64,000 nt of DNA, taken from NCBI GenBank assembly GCA_965222505.1, contig OZ244956.1, positions 496,001 to 560,000 of the forward strand, given 5' to 3'. The translations under genes were made by a program, and so were the position numbers. Below, piece by piece: positions 52,078 to 59,448 of this stretch (positions are counted from its first letter, which is position 1; every line of letters starts with the position of its first letter). The stretch is from G965222505 sp965222505. Its GTDB lineage: Bacteria > Bacteroidota > Rhodothermia > Rhodothermales > DATKEJ01. Below the pieces are notes generated by a model. It saw only the letters and a list, made by a program, of their open reading frames with translations. It was not told where the DNA came from and did no database searches.

Positions 52078-53400
52078 TTATTGCACCTGGACGCCTTCTC
52101 CGACCTTGGCAAGGGCTTGGGCGAAGTCGGCCTTGATGTCTTCGATGTGCTCAATGCCAACGGACACCCGGATCAAATCCTGCGTAACACCGGAGGTCAA
52201 CTGCTCGGCCTCGGTGAGTTGTTGGTGTGTGGTCGATGCCGGGTGGATGACCAACGTCTTGGCATCCCCCACGTTGGCGAGGTGGCTGGCGAGTTGCACA
52301 TTGTTGATGAATGTAGCTCCCGCTTCAGCGCCACCTTTTACCCCAAAGGCTAAAACGGCCCCGAAGCCATTCCGCAGGTATTTTCTGGCGGCGTCGTGGT
52401 AGGGATGGCTCTCCAGACCGGGGTAGCTCACCCATTCCACCAGGTCATGCGTATCCAGCCATTGGGCCAGGGCCAGGGCATTGTCAACATGCCGCTGGAC
52501 GCGCAACGATAGGGTTTCGAGTCCTTGCAAGAGAAGAAATGAGTTGAAGGGGCTTTGGCAAGGTCCAAAGTCGCGCAAACCCTCAACACGTGCCCGAATG
52601 ATAAAGGCCACGTTGGCTCCCACTACGCCGTCCGGGCCAAAGGCTTCCCAGAAGTTCAGGCCGTGGTACCCCGGCGAAGGCGTGGTGAAGGTCGGGAAGC
52701 GGCCATTGTTCCAGGGGAAGGTCCCGGCATCTACAATCACACCACCAATGGTGGTACCGTGCCCGCCGATCCATTTGGTGGCCGAAGCCACCACAATGTC
52801 TGCCCCATGCTCAATAGGACGGAAAAGGTAGCCGCCGGCCCCAAAGGTGTTGTCGACGACGAGCGGTACGCCATGCCGATGGGCAACAGCAGCAATCAGG
52901 TCAAAGTCGGGTACATTAAAGCGGGGGTTGCCGATGGTCTCAACGTAAATGGCTTTGGTGCGTTCGTCGATCAGGGCTTCGATCTGGTCCACATCATCCC
53001 CATCGGCGAAGCGGACATCGATGCCCAGACGGGGCAGGGTAACCTTGAATTGATTGTAGGTCCCCCCATAGAGGTAACTCGTTGAGACGATGTTGTCTCC
53101 GGCGCCGGCAAGCGTGGAGATGGTCAGGAATTGTGCAGCTTGTCCGCTGGCGGTAGCCAGGGCAGCCACCCCGCCTTCGAGCGCAGCGATGCGTTGTTCA
53201 AACACATCGGTGGTCGGATTCATGATGCGGGTGTAGATGTTCCCGAATTTGCGCAGGGCAAAGAGATCGGCCCCATGCTCGGCATCGTCAAAGGTGAACG
53301 AAGTGCTGGCATAGATGGGCACAGCGCGTGCGTTGGTACCGGGTGCGGGTTGTTGGCCGGCGTGCAGTTGCAGTGTTTCGAAGCGATGTTGATCAGACAT
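52078..53400 (-). CDS. metY: O-acetylhomoserine sulfhydrylase
   Basis: 440 residues. PLP-dependent Cys/Met metabolism family: start LQLHAGQQPAPGTNARAVPI, GNIYTRIMNPTTDVFEQRIA, the PLP-lysine region ADIVVASATKWIGGHGTTIG, and SLRVQRHVDNALALAQWLD, RVSVGIEHIEDI near the end. The length above 420 fits O-acetylhomoserine aminocarboxypropyltransferase rather than cystathionine synthase. It makes homocysteine from O-acetylhomoserine and sulfide. First gene after a SAM riboswitch. Confidence 0.95.
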   Translation of the reverse strand: MSDQHRFETLQLHAGQQPAPGTNARAVPIYASTSFTFDDAEHGADLFALRKFGNIYTRIMNPTTDVFEQRIAALEGGVAALATASGQAAQFLTISTLAGAGDNIVSTSYLYGGTYNQFKVTLPRLGIDVRFADGDDVDQIEALIDERTKAIYVETIGNPRFNVPDFDLIAAVAHRHGVPLVVDNTFGAGGYLFRPIEHGADIVVASATKWIGGHGTTIGGVIVDAGTFPWNNGRFPTFTTPSPGYHGLNFWEAFGPDGVVGANVAFIIRARVEGLRDFGPCQSPFNSFLLLQGLETLSLRVQRHVDNALALAQWLDTHDLVEWVSYPGLESHPYHDAARKYLRNGFGAVLAFGVKGGAEAGATFINNVQLASHLANVGDAKTLVIHPASTTHQQLTEAEQLTSGVTQDLIRVSVGIEHIEDIKADFAQALAKVGEGVQVQ

Positions 53401-53557
53401 AACGAGTAAAGGTTAAGGGTGTGGTTGACCTGGCCTGAGGACCCGGTCAATGAACGGTTTACGTGCGTGAACCTGTCGTACAAGACATGACGAGCATAGC
53501 CGTGAACGTATTCGATCGTCCAGAAGAAAGGCGGTGGCGCTCCAGGGGAAATGCGGT

Positions 53558-53599
53558 CGCGGGGAGATAAAAAAACCTCTCCCGCGATGGCAGAAGAGG
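53558..53599 (-). terminator. Riboswitch expression platform (terminator)
   Basis: In the transcribed sense, CCTCTT (53599-53594) can pair with GAGAGG (53581-53576), followed by seven T (53575-53569). The stem is short (five pairs plus one G-U). The bases CGCGGGAGA (53586-53578) can instead pair with TCTCCCCGCG (53567-53558), which would enclose the T-run. The two pairings exclude each other, as expected for a transcriptional switch. Confidence 0.6.
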
Positions 53600-53629
53600 C
53601 AATATCTATGCGTAGCAATAGATGCGTAG

Positions 53630-53786
53630 CTCATCTTCCCTCGCGCGGCTGGCCGTGCTGAGGCAGGAATTGGCACCGTTTCCAAGCAGTATGAATCGGT
53701 TCGTCAGTACTGACGAAGAATCAACAACATCGGAATGGTTGCCAGGGGATCGTAGGGCCTACTCCCTCCCCCCTTCTGGATGATTG
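53630..53786 (-). ncRNA. SAM-I (S-box) riboswitch
   Basis: Read on the minus strand: TCATCCAGAAGGGGGGAGGG opens the aptamer (P1 left arm and the conserved AGGGA region), then AGTAGGCCCTACGATCCCC and CTGGCAACC, then GGAAACGGTGCCAATTCC followed by a GC-rich hairpin, and the P1 right arm GATGA. These are the S-box landmarks in order, and P1 is formed by TCATC with GATGA. The P3 hairpin between is long for the family. It controls metY-metX-aspartokinase, so the operon should be off when S-adenosylmethionine is plentiful. Confidence 0.9.
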
Positions 53787-53996
53787 CATTGTCAAAGTTC
53801 AGTCTTTGGGCGCAAGGTAAGGGGTCTTGCGTTGCGCCCCCAAACCGCTACAACAAGGTCCAGGTTCCGGGGAATCCGGATTTTTTTTATGAAAGCGCTT
53901 TTTTGATCGCTGATCGAAAATTCCTGTGTATATTCCTCATCGTTCGCCCCAATAAACCCATACAAAATACGCCGAACGAAACGAGCGTAGCGCAGC

Positions 53997-54854
53997 ATGA
54001 GATACGGCATTACCGGTAATTCGGGCAAAGACAAACTCTGGCAACCTGTATCAGATTTGGTGGACTGGTTGACGGAAAGGAACCTGCCCTATGTACTGGA
54101 ACCCGACGTAGCAGCCGGTCTGGTTACCCGTGACCTTCAACCGGCTGCGCTTTGTGAAGCACGACGTTCCTACGATCCGGCTGCCGAAAGTGACATCATT
54201 CTCTCCTTTGGGGGTGATGGAACCTTGCTCAACGCGGCCCATGAAATCGGCGCACGAGAAGTCCCGATCCTGGGCATCAACATTGGTCGGCTCGGGTTTC
54301 TGGCAGACATTGAAGTCAATCAGTTGCTTCGGACGATGGAGCGTCTTGAGGCGGGCGATTTCTTGCTGGAAGGCCGAACGGTGTTATCAGGAAAAGCGGG
54401 GCAGGAACCGGTTCGCTATGCCTTCAATGAGTTTGTGATCAAGCGGGAAGGGTCATCGGCCCTGATTTCGTTGCGCGTCACCATAGATGGCAGCTACCTG
54501 AACACCTACTGGGCCGATGGTTTGATTGTAGCAACCTCAACCGGATCAACCGCTTATTCCCTCTCCGTAGGGGGTCCAATCATTGAGCCTGGCTCAGGGG
54601 TAGTGGTGATCACGCCGATTGCCCCCCACACCCTCACTGTCCGCCCGATCCTGGTGTCGAACAATTCGATCATCGAAGTCCATGTAGAGTCCACCGGCTC
54701 GAAATTTACCCTCTCCTATGACGGCCACAGTTCGATCCTGAAGGACCCCACACAGCCGATCCTGATCAAGAAAGCCCCGCACGTTGTAAAACTGGTCAAG
54801 ATGCCCGAGCAACACTATTTCGATACCCTGCGTAAGAAACTGGGTTGGGGATAA
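53997..54854 (+). CDS. nadK: NAD kinase
   Basis: 285 residues. The conserved GGDGTLLNAAHEI motif near residue 68-80, GINIGRLGFLADIE, and the NE/D and TGSTAYSLSVGGPI segments are present, ending in the glycine-rich IAPHTLTVRPILV. It phosphorylates NAD to NADP with ATP. It is divergent from the metY operon and precedes tRNA-Phe on the same strand. Confidence 0.95.
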   Translation: MRYGITGNSGKDKLWQPVSDLVDWLTERNLPYVLEPDVAAGLVTRDLQPAALCEARRSYDPAAESDIILSFGGDGTLLNAAHEIGAREVPILGINIGRLGFLADIEVNQLLRTMERLEAGDFLLEGRTVLSGKAGQEPVRYAFNEFVIKREGSSALISLRVTIDGSYLNTYWADGLIVATSTGSTAYSLSVGGPIIEPGSGVVVITPIAPHTLTVRPILVSNNSIIEVHVESTGSKFTLSYDGHSSILKDPTQPILIKKAPHVVKLVKMPEQHYFDTLRKKLGWG

Positions 54855-54887
54855 GCAAAGGCCCATGTCTTCTTCATGGATTCTGTA

Positions 54888-54917
54888 TTGACACCAATCC
54901 TGAGATCGGCATATATT
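54888..54917 (+). promoter_or_regulatory. Promoter of tRNA-Phe
   Basis: TTGACA (54888-54893), an 18-base spacer and TATATT (54912-54917) form a strong sigma70-like promoter whose -10 ends 23 bases before the tRNA. Confidence 0.75.
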
Positions 54918-54940
54918 AGCTGCCCTGTTTGTAACCCTGA

Positions 54941-55013
54941 GGTCAGGTAGCTCAGTTGGTAGAGCAAAGGACTGAAAATCCTTGTGTCGGGGGTTCGATT
55001 CCCTCCCTGACCA
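54941..55013 (+). tRNA. tRNA-Phe (GAA)
   Basis: 73 bases that fold as a tRNA: acceptor GGTCAGG/CCTGACC, D arm GCTCAGTTGGTAGAGC, anticodon arm AAGGA-CTGAAAA-TCCTT with anticodon GAA, and T arm GGGGG-TTCGATT-CCCTC. The 3' CCA is not encoded (the sequence continues ACA after CCTGACC). A truncated acetyltransferase frame runs head-on into its 3' end. Confidence 0.97.
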
Positions 55014-55278
55014 CACAAAGCCTTAGTGTGATATATCCGGCCATATCCGCCCCATCCATCAATACCCAGCAATGACCGATGTGGTTTTCTTCCTCTCTGG
55101 CAATACGGCCTTTCTTGAAGTAGGTAACGAACTCAGGCCGTAAACAACGAATCCCCGCTCCAGTATGTTGCGGGGTCCAGCGTACGGGTTCAATTTCTGA
55201 AAAGTCGGTACCGTAGAACTTCGGAGGGATTACTTTAACGCGCTTATCTGGCCCTTGAACGGAACACCCCGCCTTCAT
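55014..55278 (-). pseudogene. Truncated GNAT acetyltransferase, cut at tRNA-Phe
   Basis: The minus-strand frame from ATG 55278 reads RWTPQHTGAGIRCLRPEF ... FKKGRIAREEENHIGHCW and LMDGADMAGYITLRL, which resembles the N-terminal part of small GNAT N-acetyltransferases (the strand ending in GYITL is the beta4-type strand). It then continues into the antisense of the tRNA. The acetyl-CoA-binding half is missing. A gene chopped exactly at a tRNA 3' end is a common footprint of integration or deletion. Family match is by eye; moderate confidence. Confidence 0.55.
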
Positions 55279-55591
55279 AATCCGGGTAGCCGGTTGTGTA
55301 GTTCGACCTACACGACTTGGGTTAAGTCATAAAATGTAAACGTTTTCAAAGTCTTGAATGCACTTGCATGTAAGAAAGCCTGTCAAGATATTGGGTTTAG
55401 GTAACCCTTCTGATCCTAATTTGCAAAGCATGGGAGATGAAGTTACCTTGCTCAGCGGAGGCACTGCCATACCTGTCTCCGCGATGTGATGTACCATAGG
55501 GTTCATTCAAAACTAGCGTTATGAATGAGCGCAACCAGAATTGTCCTATGTGACATGCAGCGGTAGCACACCTTTTGTTACATCACCCTCC

Positions 55592-55627
55592 GGGGCCGGC
55601 ACTGTGGTGGAGCCGGTCCCTCTTTTT
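55592..55627 (+). terminator. Rho-independent terminator
   Basis: GGGGCCGGC (55592-55600) pairs with GCCGGTCCC (55612-55620) with one mismatch, followed by TCTTTTT. The loop is 11 bases. No intact plus-strand gene ends just before it, so the transcript it ends (perhaps from the tRNA-Phe promoter) is unclear. Confidence 0.7.
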
Positions 55628-55675
55628 CTGTAGATACCCCCCGCAGTTTCTTCCAAGGTTGAAAAACAACGAAGC

Positions 55676-55725
55676 CTGGTAAATGAGTAACCGAAGCATA
55701 CCCGGCGTTTTTACTCACTTACCAG
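55676..55725. terminator. 15-bp stem-loop, possible terminator of the propeller gene
   Basis: CTGGTAAATGAGTAA (55676-55690) and TTACTCACTTACCAG (55711-55725) pair at 14 of 15 positions over a 20-base loop. It lies just beyond the stop of the minus-strand YWTD propeller gene (55762) and so could end that transcript, though no long T-run follows on the minus strand. Confidence 0.6.
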
Positions 55726-55761
55726 ACTATTTTCTGCACAACCGCTGCTCAATTTTGGATA

Positions 55762-57231
55762 TTATCGCGCCAGCATGACCATCCGGGTCGCCTCGAAGGA
55801 CTCCCCCTGGACGCGGAATACGTACAACCCGCCGGGCAGATCACGGGCTTCAACCTGAAGGGTGTGAGCGGTGTTGGCTGCAAGTAACCCCTGGTGTACG
55901 TCGGCCACTTTGCGCCCGATCATATCAAAGAGTTCAACTTTGACCTGCTGTTCCCGAGCCACTGCAAGAGAAAAGGTTGCCTGCGTACTAAACGGATTGG
56001 GGTAGGCCGCACTCAGGGCATGCGTCCCCGGAAGCTCGACCGTGGCCTGTACGATGGGACTGTGCTCGAACGAGCCATCGAAATCAACTTGTTTGAGCCG
56101 GAAGCTGTAGGTTCCAGGTGTCAGGTCTGCCACACGATATGTGTAGGATTGCGGCTCAGCCGTGGTTCCTGCCCCATCGATAAAGGCCAGGGTCTCCCAC
56201 GCGGCGAATGAACGCATCTGGAGCTCAAACCCGGCATTGTCAGTTTCAGATGCAGTTTCCCAAATGAGATTGACGACATCAGATTCCACCAATGCATCAA
56301 AGGACATCAACTCCACCGGCAAGACCACGGCAGGGCCTATGTCGAGGAAGTTTACAAAGTCAACATTGGTAGAGACGATTGGGTTTAATCCCGTGCCATC
56401 CAGATTGGCCTGAAATATTGCGTCCGGTGAGGTGCGGGTACTGAAGTAGAGGTCCCCTCCTCCCAGATTCGGATTGGCCGAGCCCTGGTTAATGGCGAGG
56501 GCAGCAGGCGTACTGATATCATCGTTGACATCTACCAATGTTTCCATACTTGATCCATCCAGGTTGGATCTACGTACAACGTTGCCGGCTGTCTCGGTCC
56601 AATAGATTTTTCCGGCTTGCAGGTCCAGCTCAATTTCGAAGGGGTTGTTGAGTTGGGAGACAATGGTAGTCACGCTGCTCCCATCTGTCAACGCACGTTT
56701 GATGGTGTCATCGCCCTGGTCTGTCCAGTACATCATCCCGAGTCCAGCGACATTTCCTGGCCCATAATCAAGTATTAAGTCGATGGGCGCATCCAGTCCG
56801 GTATCCAGTATGGTTTCTACGGACGATCCATCCAGGTTGGCCCGTTTGATGGTGTCGTTGCCCTGATCGACCCAGTACATTTTGTTGGCGAGGAGGTCCA
56901 GTACAATCCCTGCAGGGGTAACCAGTCCTGTCGTAACCACAGGTTCAATATCGGAGCCGTCAAGATTGGCCCGTTTGATACTGTCATCCTGGGTGTCCGT
57001 CCAATAGATTTTTCCGTTGATCGGGTCCACGGCAATGCCCGCAGGATTTACAAGCCCCGTGCTGACAATGACTTCAACGTTGGAACCATCCAGATCAGAC
57101 CGCACGATGGCATCAGATGTACCGGCATCTGTCCAGTACAATTTGTCTTGCGCGGAAGCGGACTGCAACCCGACGAAAAGGAGCAATACGAGCAGGATAA
57201 AATGAGGAACGGGCTTGTAAAATAAATACAT
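55762..57231 (-). CDS. YWTD beta-propeller surface protein, T9SS cargo
   Basis: 489 residues. Signal peptide 1-27 (LLLFVGLQSASAQ), then about five to six LDL-receptor class B repeats (KLYWTDAGTSDAIVRSDLDG, KIYWTDTQDDSIKRANLDGS, KMYWVDQGNDTIKRANLDGS, MMYWTDQGDDTIKRALTDGS, KIYWTETAGNVVRRSNLDGS), an Ig-like region (about 320-395) and a T9SS sorting domain (LSAAYPNPFSTQATFSLAVA, MIGRKVADVHQ, MVMLAR). These propellers normally bind proteins. Its repeats are close to each other at DNA level too, so recent internal duplication is possible. Confidence 0.9.
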   Translation of the reverse strand: MYLFYKPVPHFILLVLLLFVGLQSASAQDKLYWTDAGTSDAIVRSDLDGSNVEVIVSTGLVNPAGIAVDPINGKIYWTDTQDDSIKRANLDGSDIEPVVTTGLVTPAGIVLDLLANKMYWVDQGNDTIKRANLDGSSVETILDTGLDAPIDLILDYGPGNVAGLGMMYWTDQGDDTIKRALTDGSSVTTIVSQLNNPFEIELDLQAGKIYWTETAGNVVRRSNLDGSSMETLVDVNDDISTPAALAINQGSANPNLGGGDLYFSTRTSPDAIFQANLDGTGLNPIVSTNVDFVNFLDIGPAVVLPVELMSFDALVESDVVNLIWETASETDNAGFELQMRSFAAWETLAFIDGAGTTAEPQSYTYRVADLTPGTYSFRLKQVDFDGSFEHSPIVQATVELPGTHALSAAYPNPFSTQATFSLAVAREQQVKVELFDMIGRKVADVHQGLLAANTAHTLQVEARDLPGGLYVFRVQGESFEATRMVMLAR

Positions 57232-57364
57232 AAGATGCGCTGTGTTGGTGACAGAAAAGCTGAAACGACAAGTGGAAAGGCTACTGTTGTTGCAATAGAG
57301 GGCTATAAATGAAGGGAATTATTCCTAGAAAAGCAATGCCCTTTTTTCCTTTTGTTCTTATTCC

Positions 57365-57441
57365 CTGATGTTCCGCCGCTTGTCGTTGATCTTGTGCATT
57401 TCGACCAGGTCGAATGAGCCAAGACGGTGTAACATGACTTA
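57365..57441 (-). repeat. 77-nt hairpin repeat, copy A
   Basis: On the minus strand it begins TAAGTCATGTTACACC and ends CGGAACATCAG, with a near-palindromic centre CATTCGACCTGGTCGAAATG. It differs at ten positions from the copy at 63913-63989. It sits in the 207-base gap after the DUF2911 gene and overlaps that gene's stop codon. It contains a 25-codon open frame (start 57435) that matches the other copy at most residues, but the changes are not mainly silent. Confidence 0.75.
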
Positions 57442-58596
57442 TTCCTGCTCCGGTACCCAGAGCGGTACGATGAATGCGCTCTGATCCCAGCGTAACCGCA
57501 GGGTGGCGCTTTCATCTTCCTCGACCACCTCAATGGTAAACGTCTCGACGGTTTCAGGGCGTGCAATGCGCAAAAGCGGAACCCTGCCAAGGTCTTGTTC
57601 GGGATCATACCGGGTCCCTGTTTGCCCGGTCTGTTTATTGATGATGAGGGTCCCCCCTTCTTCTTCAGGAATGGTGTAAAACGTGTACGCACCAGCCGGT
57701 ACGGCAAGGTCTCCAATGATCAAGTCCTGATCCGTGGTAAAATGGGTGGCCCGGTTCGCGCCGGTCCGCCACCTTTTGCCCCAGGGTACCAGCTTTCCCC
57801 AAACCTCCCGGCCCCGTTTGGTAGGGGTGCCGTAATCAATCGTAATGTTGGCCCCTTGTATCGTCCCCTCGAACGATCCCCGCCCCGACAATGCGCCAAA
57901 CGGTTTCCGCCCGGCAAAATCGGCCAACAGGGGTTCAAGGGCGATCCAATCCTGCCGAGTAACGGATAGCTTGCGTGTCGTCTCAGAGGCATCGAGGGAT
58001 TGTAAACGTCCCAGCGGATCGACTTCAACGGTCATGGTCCCCCGTGTGGGATGGGTCACGGTCATCTTTCCCGGTTCTTGCGTTCCGATCATGAACGGTC
58101 TGATCCCCCGGCCTGTAAACAGGTCTTGCTGCATGGTCACCCGGCCACTTGCATGCGCCCGCATGAGCATGAGTTCAAAGGGCCAATGGATCATATCAAA
58201 AAACGGCAGTACCCACGCATGCCCTGCAAACGTTCGGATTTGGGTCTCCCCTTCCTGGCTCCGGATCACTTTTATGGAATCCCCATGCAATTCGACGGTT
58301 TCCAGCAGGTCAGGTGTACCCGACCACGATGTATCCCTGCCGGAATATACTTCTTGCGACCACCCTTTTAGTGCACCATCAGGTTGAAGATCCAACTGAT
58401 AAACCCTTTGGGTGAGTGCCGGAGCACGTAGCAATACCTCTGCTTTCATGGTGGAGGTCGTTCGCACCCAGCGTTCGACGGCAAGGGTGTCATGCCCCAA
58501 GCGCGTAACAATAGCGGCAGAGTCGGGAACTTGTGCTTGGAGAAGAGAACCCCATCCAAGGATTCCAACGAGGAGGGTTGCGTATAATATTTTCAT
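57439..58596 (-). CDS. DUF2911 family protein
   Basis: 385 residues. Signal peptide 1-21 (LVGILGWGSLLQAQ), an N-terminal unknown domain, and a C-terminal DUF2911 domain (about 240-385: ITIDYGTPTKRGREVWGKLV, PWGKRWRTGANRATHFTTDQ, GDLAVPAGAYTFYTIPEE). DUF2911 proteins are secreted Bacteroidota proteins of unknown function with a beta-sandwich. It is the last gene of a tight five-gene minus-strand run beginning with recX and ends in the repeat element at 57365. Confidence 0.85.
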   Translation of the reverse strand: MKILYATLLVGILGWGSLLQAQVPDSAAIVTRLGHDTLAVERWVRTTSTMKAEVLLRAPALTQRVYQLDLQPDGALKGWSQEVYSGRDTSWSGTPDLLETVELHGDSIKVIRSQEGETQIRTFAGHAWVLPFFDMIHWPFELMLMRAHASGRVTMQQDLFTGRGIRPFMIGTQEPGKMTVTHPTRGTMTVEVDPLGRLQSLDASETTRKLSVTRQDWIALEPLLADFAGRKPFGALSGRGSFEGTIQGANITIDYGTPTKRGREVWGKLVPWGKRWRTGANRATHFTTDQDLIIGDLAVPAGAYTFYTIPEEEGGTLIINKQTGQTGTRYDPEQDLGRVPLLRIARPETVETFTIEVVEEDESATLRLRWDQSAFIVPLWVPEQE

Positions 58597-58608
58597 AACT
58601 TGAACGGA

Positions 58609-59448
58609 TCAGGTCGAACGAATAACCAGGCGGACCAGACGTTCCATCTCTGCCCGAACCTGTGCGCTGACTTTTAATACATCTTCGTGATTCAGGGCTT
58701 CATGGTGTAGCCCGGCTGCATAATTGGTGATGGTAGAGATGCCCAGCACCGGCATGCCCAGATACCGGGCCTGAATGACTTCCGGAACGGTACTCATGCC
58801 AACCGCATCGGCCCCCATCCGGGCAAAGCTGATCACTTCTGCTTTGGTCTCATAGCTGGGGCCTTGCGTCCAGAGGTATACCCCGCGCCGGGTTGCAATC
58901 CTGTGGGATAAGGCTTCACGTTCAGCAGCATCCAACCAGACAGGATCATAGGTATGCAACATATCCGGCCAGCGCGAACCACCGTCCACATTGGGCCCGA
59001 CCAATGGATTCTTCCAACCATAACTGATATGGTCATGGATAAGCATCAGGGTACCGGGCTCAAAGCCGGGATTGATCCCCCCTGCGGCATTGGTAACCAA
59101 AAGACGGCGCGCCCCCAATGCATGGGCCAGACGAACCGGAAAGGACACGGCACGAATCGGGTGCCCCTCATAATAATGAACCCGCCCCCGAATAAACACC
59201 ACCGTTTGCCCTTCCAGATTTCCAATCACGACTTCCCCCGCATGACCGGCCACGGTTGATGCGGGATATCCGGGTAGTGAAGCCGTTGGAAATACCACCG
59301 CATCTTCAACAGCATCCGCCAGTGCACCGAGGCCAGAGCCCAGGATTAAGGCCAGGGTGGGGCTACGGACTTCCCGTTGACGAATGAGCGCCAGCGCATC
59401 GACAACATCTGCTGCGATGGACCGGGTATCAGAGGGGTTCTCCAGCAT
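58609..59448 (-). CDS. punA: Purine nucleoside phosphorylase
   Basis: 279 residues. The trimeric PNP family pattern is clear: ALILGSGLGALADAVE, VVGNLEGQ-type phosphate site with FIRGRVHYYEGHPIRAVSFP, RRLLVTNAAGGINPGFEPGT and the purine-binding MGADAVGMSTVPEVIQARYL with ISTITNYAAGL. It cleaves inosine/guanosine with phosphate. Its start overlaps the end of the SpoIIE phosphatase gene by 20 bases, and the DUF2911 gene follows after 12 bases. Confidence 0.93.
   Translation of the reverse strand: MLENPSDTRSIAADVVDALALIRQREVRSPTLALILGSGLGALADAVEDAVVFPTASLPGYPASTVAGHAGEVVIGNLEGQTVVFIRGRVHYYEGHPIRAVSFPVRLAHALGARRLLVTNAAGGINPGFEPGTLMLIHDHISYGWKNPLVGPNVDGGSRWPDMLHTYDPVWLDAAEREALSHRIATRRGVYLWTQGPSYETKAEVISFARMGADAVGMSTVPEVIQARYLGMPVLGISTITNYAAGLHHEALNHEDVLKVSAQVRAEMERLVRLVIRST

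Larger units (their letters stand above)
53401..53996. other. metY leader and nadK promoter region
   Basis: 596 bases without a protein gene. From left to right it holds the untranslated leader of metY (to about 53555), a terminator/anti-terminator pair (53558-53599), the SAM-I aptamer (53630-53786) and, near 53903, possible promoter boxes for nadK (TTGATC, 18 bases, TGTATA). Between 53640 and 53760 the sequence is accounted for by the riboswitch; nothing else is seen. Confidence 0.7.
55279..55761. other. Intergenic region after the truncated gene
   Basis: 483 bases without a convincing gene. It contains a short hairpin near 55295-55312 (TGTAG/CTACA), a plus-strand terminator at 55592 and a 15-bp stem-loop at 55676. 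The A+T content appears higher than in the neighbouring genes. It may be the eroded remnant of an element inserted at the tRNA gene. Confidence 0.5.

Noticed and set aside
54594..55016. Minus-strand frame reading through tRNA-Phe (REGIEPPTQGF-like peptide)
   Set aside because: This is the well-known antisense translation of a tRNA, not a gene.
57358..57435. 25-codon peptide gene inside the 77-nt repeat
   Set aside because: The frame is open in both copies, but differences change amino acids as often as they are silent, and the palindromic structure explains the conservation better.
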